Below, piece after piece: positions 1 through 5,494 of a stretch of DNA of 5,494 nucleotides. This DNA is from JBILVQ01 sp044370375 (lineage in GTDB: Bacteria; Bacteroidota; Bacteroidia; UBA4408). The notes below the pieces were generated by a model, which had not been told where the DNA came from, did not search any database, and saw nothing but the letters and a program-made list of their open reading frames with translations. The translations under genes and the position numbers were made by a program. How positions within the stretch are numbered: the first letter of the stretch is position 1; each line of letters begins with the position of its first letter. The stretch spans positions 1 to 5,494 of the forward strand of contig JBILVQ010000202.1 of NCBI GenBank assembly GCA_044370375.1. The letters are read 5' to 3'.

Positions 1-1
1 T

Positions 2-892
2 CCTGAAATAAAGGAGCTTTTAATTATTCTTCATAATATTTCGGTAAAGTGCTTTTCATTATTGACTTCAGATGAACGTAAGAAGTTGTTGGGTGGTGAA
101 TTTACTAGAAGTTTTATTTCTCCCTATGGAACAATATCTACACAGTTCACCCGAATTAGAGAACTGAACTTGTGTGTGAAATTAAATTTTTTGCATTTTG
201 AGAATGATAAAAAATTGATTGAAGCATTTCTCAAGTATGAAGTATTTTGTGAAACCAACCGAAACGAGTTTTTTTCTGCAAATCAAAATGACCTTAAAGG
301 ACTCTTTGACCTTTTTAATGAATTCGTTATAAAGGAGAAAATTGATTTATTGGGGTTACTAAGTACCTGGAATTCGCAAATAGATCGTCTTGTCAACTCC
401 ATCCATAGTTTAAGCCAAATAGTTTCCATTATTAACTCTTATGGAGTAAGTTACTCAATGAGTTATTCATATCTTGCAGATAATTATAAGAGACTTGGAG
501 AATGGCTTTTGTATTATAATTTTTATAGGTTCATAGAGTTGTTTCTTAGAAGCAAAAATCAATTTCCCTCGACCCATTCCCAAGTTGAGAATAAAGCGGC
601 TATTTTATTGGGCCGTCAAACACTTGAGATGCTTGACCCTGTTTCTCAGTTTCAAATAGCAATCAATAATTATTACAAAGCGATTCAGCTCCATCATGAA
701 GGTTCTCCCTATAAGGCTCAATTGATAAATATGACATATCTTGAAGATGATTTTAGCGACAGCCTTTACCACTTTAACATAGCCCAGGAAAGACAGAGGA
801 TAAATTCTGGAAAAATTAGCAAGAGCATTATTTTGTTGAACAAAAGGATTATTTCTGCTCATTGTTTCCAATTTAGGAATTATTCTAATTGA
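2..892 (+). CDS. 3' part of a helical TPR-like protein, unknown function
   Basis: The frame is open from the left edge of the window, so this is the C-terminal 296 residues of a longer protein. The TTG at 62 is an in-frame Leu codon and probably not the true start, and there is no in-frame ATG before it. The protein looks soluble and mostly alpha-helical, with no signal peptide or membrane segment. Near the C-terminus two helices fit the second helix of a tetratricopeptide repeat: an A-x3-Y-x2-A pattern (about residues 220-227) and an S-x3-F-x2-A pattern (about 254-261). Their last alanines are exactly 34 residues apart, the TPR repeat length. TPR-like arrays usually bind other proteins, but no partner is visible here. 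I do not recognise the family. The basic tail after about residue 270 is less protein-like, and another frame stays open past the stop to 941, so a late frameshift is possible. The gene is separated from the next by about 600 bases and is probably not co-transcribed with it. Confidence 0.7.
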   Translation, partial: PEIKELLIILHNISVKCFSLLTSDERKKLLGGEFTRSFISPYGTISTQFTRIRELNLCVKLNFLHFENDKKLIEAFLKYEVFCETNRNEFFSANQNDLKGLFDLFNEFVIKEKIDLLGLLSTWNSQIDRLVNSIHSLSQIVSIINSYGVSYSMSYSYLADNYKRLGEWLLYYNFYRFIELFLRSKNQFPSTHSQVENKAAILLGRQTLEMLDPVSQFQIAINNYYKAIQLHHEGSPYKAQLINMTYLEDDFSDSLYHFNIAQERQRINSGKISKSIILLNKRIISAHCFQFRNYSN

Positions 893-951
893 AAGGAGAT
901 CTATTTCTGACAATGGTTTTTTCTTTTCGTATTTCAATTAATCAGGGTTCT

Positions 952-984
952 TTTTCAACAAGAGGGTAAATTACCTGTTGAAAA
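952..984. repeat. Imperfect inverted repeat (hairpin), intergenic
   Basis: The arms TTTTCAACA (952-960) and TGTTGAAAA (976-984) are perfect 9-base reverse complements. Inside them GGTA (965-968) pairs with TACC (972-975) around a 3-base loop, leaving AGAG (961-964) as a one-sided bulge. It lies 59 bases after the stop of the upstream gene, so it could mark that transcript's 3' end. However, the outer stem is A/T-rich and no T-run follows on either strand, so it is not a typical intrinsic terminator. It could instead be a protein-binding site. Confidence 0.45.
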
Positions 985-1044
985 GCTTGAATTGGTGTGT
1001 TGTTTAAATTACTGAATAGCAAGCCATTAAAGCCAATAATGGGA

Positions 1045-1275
1045 TTAATTCCCACGGATTTGTAGGAACAATGCCCGGAATAATTCCCACAAAATTGAGG
1101 TAATGTTCCTATTGCATTCGGGACAAGAATGCTGTTGTTTTGCCTTCGAGTTGTTGATTGCTTTAGGTAGTTGCTCTTTTACATAACATAGTTGGAGCGG
1201 TGTATGTGACCCCGGATTAGTTTCGGAATAGAAAAGTTTCTCCTTTTCTGCGATTCTTTCGAAACGAGTCTTGGG
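1045..1275 (-). other. Open minus-strand frame with a CPxC motif, possible coding relic
   Basis: On the minus strand a frame is open for 76 codons between in-frame stops and has no ATG. The reading is fairly protein-like: a charged segment (RIAEKEKLF), then LQLCYVKEQLPKAI, then HSCPECNRNIT. The cysteines resemble half of a zinc ribbon or knuckle. The last 16 residues look like read-out into non-coding DNA. An overlapping 48-codon minus-strand frame (1179-1325) does begin with ATG. It could supply an N-terminus if there were a frameshift, which would make this a decayed gene. An open run of this length is also expected by chance now and then, so the call is weak. Confidence 0.18.
1046..1111. 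repeat. Nested inverted repeat with a direct repeat, intergenic
   Basis: TAGGAACA (1063-1070) and TGTTCCTA (1104-1111) are perfect 8-base reverse complements. Between them lies the 11-base palindrome GGAATAATTCC (1077-1087), which is symmetrical about its central base. TAATTCCCAC also occurs twice as a direct repeat, at 1046-1055 and 1081-1090, 35 bases apart. This much symmetry in a short stretch could be an operator, a structured RNA, or part of a dispersed intergenic repeat. No function can be assigned. Confidence 0.4.
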
Positions 1276-1510
1276 TCAGATATGCCAGAGCAAATATCAG
1301 AAGTAATTTTAGTTCTTTTCATCATTTATTTTTAGTTTTAAATAGGAGCCTTATTTGATTTTTCTAGTAAGAATGTACTTATGACTCAAACACATTTTTC
1401 ATAGTATGATTCCGCGTTTTTTATTTGTCGAAATTTTAAGTATTGTTCTGCTATCTAAAGCAATCAAACAATTCAGAAAGTTTAATTATTTATTTTTTAA
1501 TTTTTATTTT

Positions 1511-3583
1511 ATGTTTTACAAAAAAAATCTTTCTTTAGCAATGGCAGCCATGCTGCTAACAATTATGGGTTTTAGAGCAATGGCTCAGAATATCCAGGTT
1601 CAAATTCAAAGTAACAATCTTCCGGGTGGCTATCATGTACCTTGCAACGGAAATCAATCTGCAGCAGTGCAGGCGATTGCCAGTGGCGGACAAGAGCCCT
1701 ACAGCTATTTGTGGAGTAATGGTTCAACCCAAGCATCGCTTAACGGATTAGGTGCGGGTAATTATCAGGTTACCGTTACAGATGCACTTGGTTCAAGTGT
1801 CACCACCGGGATACAATTGTTTGAGCCCAATGTGCTCACCTTCGAAAAAGTATTGAGTGATTACAATGGTTATCAGTTGCGTGGTGCCGGCAGGAGTGAT
1901 GGCAGCATTTTGCTCATACCCTCAGGAGGAACTGCTCCCTACAGTGTTAGTTGGAGCAATGGAGACAACTCTTTTGGTTTAAGTAATCTTGCGGCAGGTA
2001 ATTATTCCTTTACACTGACGGATGCTAACGGCTGTGTGACCACGGGTAGTACCATCCTTGAGCAGCCGGCTCCCATCACAGCAACATTGAATGTTTTGCA
2101 ACCGGTTTCCTGCAATGGAGCAGGGGATGGAATTGCCGAGATACAGGCTTCCGGGGGTGTTCCTCCCTATCGAATATTTTGGTCGAATGGTTCGATGGAG
2201 GCACAGGCTGCAAGGCTTTCAGGAGGCGACAATCAGGTACAGGTAGAAGATGCCAACGGAATTATTTTTGAAACAGTGTTGCAGTTGTCGGAGCCTTCTC
2301 CACTTACAGCCAGTTTAACAAGCAGCAGTTACCCCAATGGATATGAAGTATCGTGTTACAATTGTTTTAATGGCAGCATTCAAACCAATGTGAGTGGTGG
2401 AACCGCTCCATACACGTTTGATTGGGGCAATACAGCCAACAGTAGTAATGGGAATTTAAACGGACTGGATGGAGGACTTTACAGTGTGAAAATTACCGAT
2501 GCGCACGGATGCTTTGTGAAAGAAAACATTTCATTAAAGATGCCGGATCGAAATGACTGGACCATGAGTGGAAACCAAAATGTTGATCCACAAAATCAGT
2601 TTATTGGAACTCTTGATAACTCAGATGTAGTTTTTAAAACGAATGCCCAGGAGAGGCTTCGGGTTACAGGGGCAGGTGATGTTAAATTTAGCGGTAATAT
2701 TTTTGCTGATAGTTTGGCGGCACACCCAAGTGGAACCAACGGATTATTTGAAGTGGTTACCGTTGATTCTACGGGCCGTTTAAAATCCTATCCATTGGAA
2801 GATGTTTTTTTAACCGCCTATTCAGGAGGACAAATACCCGGAGCCAACGGTTTCGACTGTAAAAAAGAATTGGGTTGGGGTAAGCCCTTAAACTCCTACA
2901 ATGGTGTTATTTCTGTATCACAAAGTGATGATTTGGTGAAATGTCCTGCCGATGGAAACGTAGGTATTGGAACTTACGCACCTGAGCCCAGCAGTAAGTT
3001 AGATGTTATTGGTGATGTTGCATTTAGTGGATCAAGGTTACATGTTGGTTATGATGGTAAAGTAGGCGTAGGAACACACAATCCTTCAGAAAGATTTGAA
3101 GTGAGTGGAGGCGTAAAAGTTTGGGGAAACCTGAGTACACATGGAGACGTAAATAATTTTAATTCCACCTCCGGTGATCATTTGTGTACAAGCTTTGATG
3201 GCAGCAGTGTTTTGTTGGATTACAAACCACAGGCTGGAAATGCTGCAGGTCGTTTTTTGATCAACACGCAAAGCCGAAAAGACATCGTATTAGGAAGTCA
3301 TACACAAGTGTGGGGACAGTTAAGTGCTTGCAAAGTTGTGGTTGAATCTGCCTCTTGGTGTGACTATGTTTTTGAAGAAAACTATGAACTGTATCCCTTG
3401 TTGGATTTGGAGAAATACCTGAAAGAAAACAAACATTTGCCCAACATACCGCCGGCATCAGAGATTGAAGAGCAGGGGATAGACATAGCGCAAATGACCC
3501 GTCTTCACATGCAGAAGATTGAGGAACTGACCCTTTACGTTATTGAACTACAAAAACAAATTGAAGAACTAAAAACGAAATAA
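1511..3583 (+). CDS. Secreted SprB-repeat, tail-fibre-like surface protein
   Basis: This 690-residue protein is exported and probably displayed at the cell surface as a modular adhesin or fibre. Residues 1-26 form a signal peptide with a basic Lys-Lys start, a hydrophobic core and an AMAQ end. Residues 27-345 hold four SprB-like repeats. Residues about 350-480 resemble the WTxxGN...FIGT...VFKTN..ERLRV module of Bacteroidota tail-fibre-like proteins. Two GIGT/GVGT-x-P...V-x-G repeats follow (484-535), and residues 616-690 form a DYVF..YEL...NKHLP domain ending in a coiled coil. An in-frame ATG at 1406 would add 35 residues in front, but the 1511 start puts the signal peptide at the N-terminus and follows an A/T-rich leader, so I chose it. 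No type IX secretion sorting domain is seen at the C-terminus. The lipoprotein gene begins 4 bases after the stop, suggesting an operon. The ligand is unknown. The phage-like features may reflect shared fibre modules rather than a prophage, since no other phage genes are present. Confidence 0.85.
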   Translation: MFYKKNLSLAMAAMLLTIMGFRAMAQNIQVQIQSNNLPGGYHVPCNGNQSAAVQAIASGGQEPYSYLWSNGSTQASLNGLGAGNYQVTVTDALGSSVTTGIQLFEPNVLTFEKVLSDYNGYQLRGAGRSDGSILLIPSGGTAPYSVSWSNGDNSFGLSNLAAGNYSFTLTDANGCVTTGSTILEQPAPITATLNVLQPVSCNGAGDGIAEIQASGGVPPYRIFWSNGSMEAQAARLSGGDNQVQVEDANGIIFETVLQLSEPSPLTASLTSSSYPNGYEVSCYNCFNGSIQTNVSGGTAPYTFDWGNTANSSNGNLNGLDGGLYSVKITDAHGCFVKENISLKMPDRNDWTMSGNQNVDPQNQFIGTLDNSDVVFKTNAQERLRVTGAGDVKFSGNIFADSLAAHPSGTNGLFEVVTVDSTGRLKSYPLEDVFLTAYSGGQIPGANGFDCKKELGWGKPLNSYNGVISVSQSDDLVKCPADGNVGIGTYAPEPSSKLDVIGDVAFSGSRLHVGYDGKVGVGTHNPSERFEVSGGVKVWGNLSTHGDVNNFNSTSGDHLCTSFDGSSVLLDYKPQAGNAAGRFLINTQSRKDIVLGSHTQVWGQLSACKVVVESASWCDYVFEENYELYPLLDLEKYLKENKHLPNIPPASEIEEQGIDIAQMTRLHMQKIEELTLYVIELQKQIEELKTK
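1589..2545 (+). repeat. Four tandem SprB-like repeats of about 76-82 residues
   Basis: The units span residues 27-106, 107-188, 189-264 and 265-345 of the surface protein. Each carries an SGG-x-x-PY-x3-W core, followed in the first three by SNG. Each then has a GNY/GLY-type turn (GDN in unit 3), a V/L/I-x-(T/E)-DA segment, and ends with a proline-containing linker. The fourth unit is divergent: it has CYNC in place of the usual Cys-Asn-Gly stretch and WGN in place of WSNG. The family is named for the gliding adhesin SprB and is typical of Bacteroidota surface proteins; the repeats are probably beta-sandwich folds. The divergence between units points to an old duplication rather than recent expansion. 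Confidence 0.8.
2960..3115 (+). other. GIGT-type beta repeats of the fibre region
   Basis: Residues 484-501 (VGIGT..P...KLDVIG) and 518-535 (VGVGT..P.ERFEVSGGV) are two copies of a short motif, 34 residues apart, each followed by a V-x-(F/V)-x-G-like strand. This motif recurs in tail-fibre-like proteins of Bacteroidota and phages, where it probably builds a beta-helical shaft. A similar strand, VKFSGNIFADS, lies earlier at residues 391-401. Confidence 0.65.
3356..3580 (+). other. C-terminal DYVF/NKHLP domain with terminal coiled coil
   Basis: Residues 616-690 begin WCDYVFEENYEL, continue through LEKYLKENKHLPNIP and EIEEQGIDI, and end in a helix with a leucine/isoleucine heptad pattern (KIEELTLYVIELQKQIEEL). 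This layout is familiar at the ends of many Bacteroidota tail-fibre-like proteins and resembles the trimerising, chaperone-like ends of phage fibres (peptidase S74-like). I see no clear Ser/Lys self-cleavage pair, so it may only oligomerise. The coiled coil suggests the surface protein is a trimer or other oligomer. Confidence 0.6.
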
Positions 3584-3587
3584 ACGA

Positions 3588-4238
3588 ATGAAAACTTTTG
3601 TTTCAACATGGAAGAAGATGAACAAACCCGGGTTTGGTCCCGGGTTTTCAAAAACCTTGTTACTGCTATTTGTGATGGTAAGTCTGCTGAATGCCGGTTG
3701 CCGGAAAGACATACAGGAACCCAAACACAAGAACAAGGGGAAGAATGTTATCTACCTTAAAATTGATGAACAGGAGTTTTTAATCAAAGAAGGTTTCTCG
3801 TTGAATCGGAATGTGATTAGGGCGGATATAGTTGGGCAGGGTGTAAAAAGGAGCGAAAAGCCAATTTTTCAAGAGAATGAGTATTTTGGTAAAAAGTATA
3901 TTTTTTTATCAATTAATCATGAAAAGAAAACCAATACCGATTATTTGGGACGTGCTTTTTGGGATATTTCCTTTTATGAAAATGGTGAATTGGGTACTGG
4001 AATACCAAATGGAATTATGTTAAACTTTTTTTCTGAAAAACATAAAAAATGGATAACTTTCAATACTAATGGCTATGGTTTGCCGGGTCAATTTTTTCCC
4101 CAAGTTACTATGCTGCATCATAGTCCACAAAATCAAACCCTCTCCGCAATTTACGAAACTCGATATTTTGATAGTTTGGATTCTAATTTAACAGGAAACC
4201 TATATATGTATTTTGATATTGAATATGAAAAACTTTAA
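3588..4238 (+). CDS. Membrane lipoprotein of unknown function
   Basis: This is a 216-residue protein with a lipoprotein signal: basic residues at the start, a hydrophobic TLLLLFVMVSLL core (about 23-34) and the lipobox LNAGC with Cys38 as the lipidated residue. The mature protein starts RKD and then has a Lys-rich linker. From about residue 53 on it looks like an all-beta domain with alternating hydrophobic and polar residues, aromatic-rich strands and no recognisable catalytic motif. Lipoproteins of this type in Bacteroidota usually sit in the outer membrane. The start at 3588 lies 4 bases after the preceding stop. An in-frame ATG at 3618 (Met11) would give a more usual 27-residue signal before the Cys and has GGAAG just upstream, so the start is uncertain. 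A terminator-like hairpin lies within the signal codons, encoding PGFGPGF. The hydrolase gene follows after 11 bases. I do not recognise the family. Confidence 0.8.
   Translation: MKTFVSTWKKMNKPGFGPGFSKTLLLLFVMVSLLNAGCRKDIQEPKHKNKGKNVIYLKIDEQEFLIKEGFSLNRNVIRADIVGQGVKRSEKPIFQENEYFGKKYIFLSINHEKKTNTDYLGRAFWDISFYENGELGTGIPNGIMLNFFSEKHKKWITFNTNGYGLPGQFFPQVTMLHHSPQNQTLSAIYETRYFDSLDSNLTGNLYMYFDIEYEKL
3624..3648 (+). terminator. Terminator-like GC-rich hairpin inside the lipoprotein signal codons
   Basis: AAACCCGGG (3624-3632) and CCCGGGTTT (3639-3647) are perfect 9-base reverse complements around the 6-base loop TTTGGT, and T's occupy 3645-3648. It lies 40 bases after the stop of the surface-protein gene, where an intrinsic terminator for that gene would be expected. 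Yet it is also codons 13-20 of the lipoprotein frame. The T-run is short, so termination is probably partial. It could act as an attenuator that ribosomes starting at 3588 would melt, or block ribosomes if translation starts at 3618. Confidence 0.55.
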
Positions 4239-4249
4239 TAAATAATAAT

Positions 4250-5494
4250 ATGAAGTATTTTTTTCTTTTTTTAGTTTTGGCTTTATCCGAATTTGGTATT
4301 TGCCAAACCACGTCTCCATTTTCCTTTGGAAGTTATGTAGCCTATGATTTTGATCTAGATGTTTCTGGATATAATGTAGGTTATCAGAACTTTAATTATC
4401 GGGACAATATGCAAGAGTATTACGAAAGCCCTTCGGTTAGGATTTTTTGTTTTGCAAATAATAGGACTACAAAAAAACTCCATAAACCATTCGTTTTCGT
4501 TGAGGGAATCTCCTTTGACAAACCTTTTGCCGATGCCGGAAGGTATTATTTCGATGAGTATTTTTATCAATTGGGAAACAGAGTTAATGATATTTCTATC
4601 CACAATCAAGCGTTATTGGATTTAATGGTAACAACCCAAAATCCAGGAGGTAATCCATTTGTTGGGTATTCTACTTTTAATTGGGCCACATTGGTTTCTG
4701 GTATTGATGCAGAAGGAGTGGCCAATAATGATCCATTGAGAGTTGAGAAAACACCAGAATTATTGAATAAACTATATTGTGCCGGATATGATATAGTATT
4801 TGTTGATTTCGCAAATGGTGAACATTTTATCGAGAATAACGGGGAGGCCTTATTTAATGGATTAGCTGAAATAAAACAGCTTATGCTCGACAACGGCAGC
4901 ACTGAGAAAATGGCGGTTTGTGGTGCCAGTATGGGTGGATTGGTGGCCAGATATGCCATGCGTAAGCATGAATTAGCTGGGCATACCGATTGGTTTAGTC
5001 ATTTTATTTCTTTTGATTCACCTCAGCAAGGAGCCAATATTAACTTGGGATTACAATATACCTTGAAGCATTTGAGTGCCTTTCCTCTTTTCCCGGACAT
5101 GGTTAAAGAATCTTATGCTAAGGTTACTTGTCCATCGGCAAGTCAGCTTGTCAGATATAGTTGCCTTAGCACTTCTACCCAGCCGCCCATTTTGTATACT
5201 ACACCTTCCATGAGTTTAGAGCGTTGGGAATTGTTGTTGAATCCAAACATGTTAACCTGGCCAACATCTTGTAAATTGGTTTCAATTACCAACGGTTCCC
5301 GTTATGGAACGGTTCAAAATCCAAGTCCATATACCAATGGTTGTCAAACACTTGATGGAGAAGGAGCCATTGAAATTCAATTGTATAGTTTGCCCAATAC
5401 AACAGCGGCTCCTCAACTAATTACTTCGGTGAATGTTTTGAATAATTGTCCTTTTCTTAGCACCTCCCTTTGGGGCAGTTTATCCAAGAAAGTA
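4250..5494 (+). CDS. Secreted alpha/beta-hydrolase (lipase/esterase-like), 3' end missing
   Basis: The frame starts with ATG at 4250, after an AATAATAAT leader, and stays open for 415 codons to the right edge. Residues 1-18 form a signal peptide (MKYFFLFLVLAL core) with probable cleavage before Gln19. The Cys18 context (FGIC) does not fit a lipobox. Fold landmarks follow in the order expected for lipases: KPFVFVEGI (79-87) as the first core strand and oxyanion region, YDIVFVDFANG (180-190), then the nucleophile elbow GASMGG with Ser227, followed by LVARYAM. FDSPQQGAN (255-263) is the equivalent of the usual D-S-P-H-x-G-A segment but has Gln in place of His. The catalytic His should lie beyond the window or in the unassigned part after residue 300, so activity cannot be confirmed. 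The elbow and FDSP segment resemble exported Bacteroidota hydrolases of the PGAP1/lipase-like group; the substrate is probably an ester but is unknown. The gene probably shares an operon with the lipoprotein gene 11 bases upstream. Confidence 0.85.
   Translation, partial: MKYFFLFLVLALSEFGICQTTSPFSFGSYVAYDFDLDVSGYNVGYQNFNYRDNMQEYYESPSVRIFCFANNRTTKKLHKPFVFVEGISFDKPFADAGRYYFDEYFYQLGNRVNDISIHNQALLDLMVTTQNPGGNPFVGYSTFNWATLVSGIDAEGVANNDPLRVEKTPELLNKLYCAGYDIVFVDFANGEHFIENNGEALFNGLAEIKQLMLDNGSTEKMAVCGASMGGLVARYAMRKHELAGHTDWFSHFISFDSPQQGANINLGLQYTLKHLSAFPLFPDMVKESYAKVTCPSASQLVRYSCLSTSTQPPILYTTPSMSLERWELLLNPNMLTWPTSCKLVSITNGSRYGTVQNPSPYTNGCQTLDGEGAIEIQLYSLPNTTAAPQLITSVNVLNNCPFLSTSLWGSLSKKV

Larger units (their letters stand above)
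893..1510. other. Long intergenic stretch without a convincing gene
   Basis: About 618 bases separate the TPR-like gene from the secreted SprB-repeat gene. The only frames here with a start codon are very short. One is an 18-codon frame at 913-969, preceded by an AAAGGAG at 892-898 that sits too far upstream to serve it. The other is a 48-codon minus-strand frame at 1179-1325. Part of the stretch (1141-1260, about 41% GC by my count) looks less A/T-rich than the bases just before the next gene, which are extremely A/T-rich. I searched 1380-1500 for the Bacteroidota promoter consensus (TAnnTTTG with an upstream TTG) and found no good match. The promoter of the downstream genes probably lies here but cannot be placed. 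Two inverted-repeat structures and a possible coding relic are listed separately. Confidence 0.6.

Noticed and set aside
605..937. 110-codon minus-strand open frame
   Set aside because: It lies almost wholly opposite the TPR-like gene, starts at TTG, and has the composition of an antisense shadow.
892..969. AAAGGAG followed by an 18-codon frame starting at 913
   Set aside because: The spacing of about 14 bases is too long, the product is tiny, and nothing in it looks conserved.
1406..1510. Upstream in-frame ATG adding 35 residues to the SprB-repeat protein
   Set aside because: It would bury a good signal peptide behind a second hydrophobic, basic stretch. The ATG at 1511 gives a normal secreted protein.
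3086..3458. Two short minus-strand frames opposite the surface-protein gene
   Set aside because: Both lie fully within a well-supported gene and show no motif of their own.
1511..3583. Prophage or tailocin origin for the fibre-like protein
   Set aside because: It has a signal peptide and SprB repeats, and no structural, lysis or packaging phage genes lie nearby. The fibre modules alone do not show a phage.
4250..4306. Lipoprotein signal in the hydrolase because of Cys18
   Set aside because: The residues before the Cys (FGI) do not fit a lipobox, which needs a small residue just before it. Ordinary cleavage before Gln19 fits better.
4355..4959. Two minus-strand frames opposite the hydrolase gene
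   Set aside because: The + strand frame here has lipase landmarks in order and a signal peptide, so the minus-strand frames are shadows.

Overview
The window looks like a piece of a Bacteroidota chromosome (Chitinophagales, Sphingobacteriales or Flavobacteriales-like; the order cannot be fixed from this stretch). The reasons are a low-GC composition, A/T-rich leaders without clear Shine-Dalgarno sites, a lipoprotein signal, signal peptides that end in Ala-Gln or Cys-Gln, SprB-type repeats, and a C-terminal domain of a kind common on Bacteroidota surface proteins. All supported genes lie on the + strand.

Layout. (1) Positions 2-892 hold the 3' part of a gene that enters from the left edge. 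It encodes an alpha-helical, TPR-like protein of unknown function. (2) Positions 893-1510 have no convincing gene. They contain two inverted-repeat structures and a minus-strand open frame with a CPxC motif that may be a coding relic. (3) Positions 1511-3583 encode a 690-residue secreted protein: signal peptide, four SprB-like repeats, a tail-fibre-like middle with GIGT-type repeats, and a C-terminal domain ending in a coiled coil. (4) Positions 3588-4238 encode a 216-residue lipoprotein of unknown function. Its signal-peptide codons contain a strong GC-rich hairpin followed by four T's. (5) Positions 4250-5494 hold the first 415 codons of a secreted alpha/beta-hydrolase (lipase/esterase-like) gene that runs off the right edge.

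The last three genes are co-directional with gaps of 4 and 11 bases and all encode exported products, so they probably form one operon. A plausible reading is a cell-surface module: a modular fibre-like protein, a lipoprotein anchored in a membrane, and an exported hydrolase. The hairpin at the start of the lipoprotein gene would be a natural point for lowering or tuning expression of the second and third genes. No substrate or partner can be named from this sequence. There is no sign of tRNA, rRNA, CRISPR, insertion sequence or phage packaging genes.
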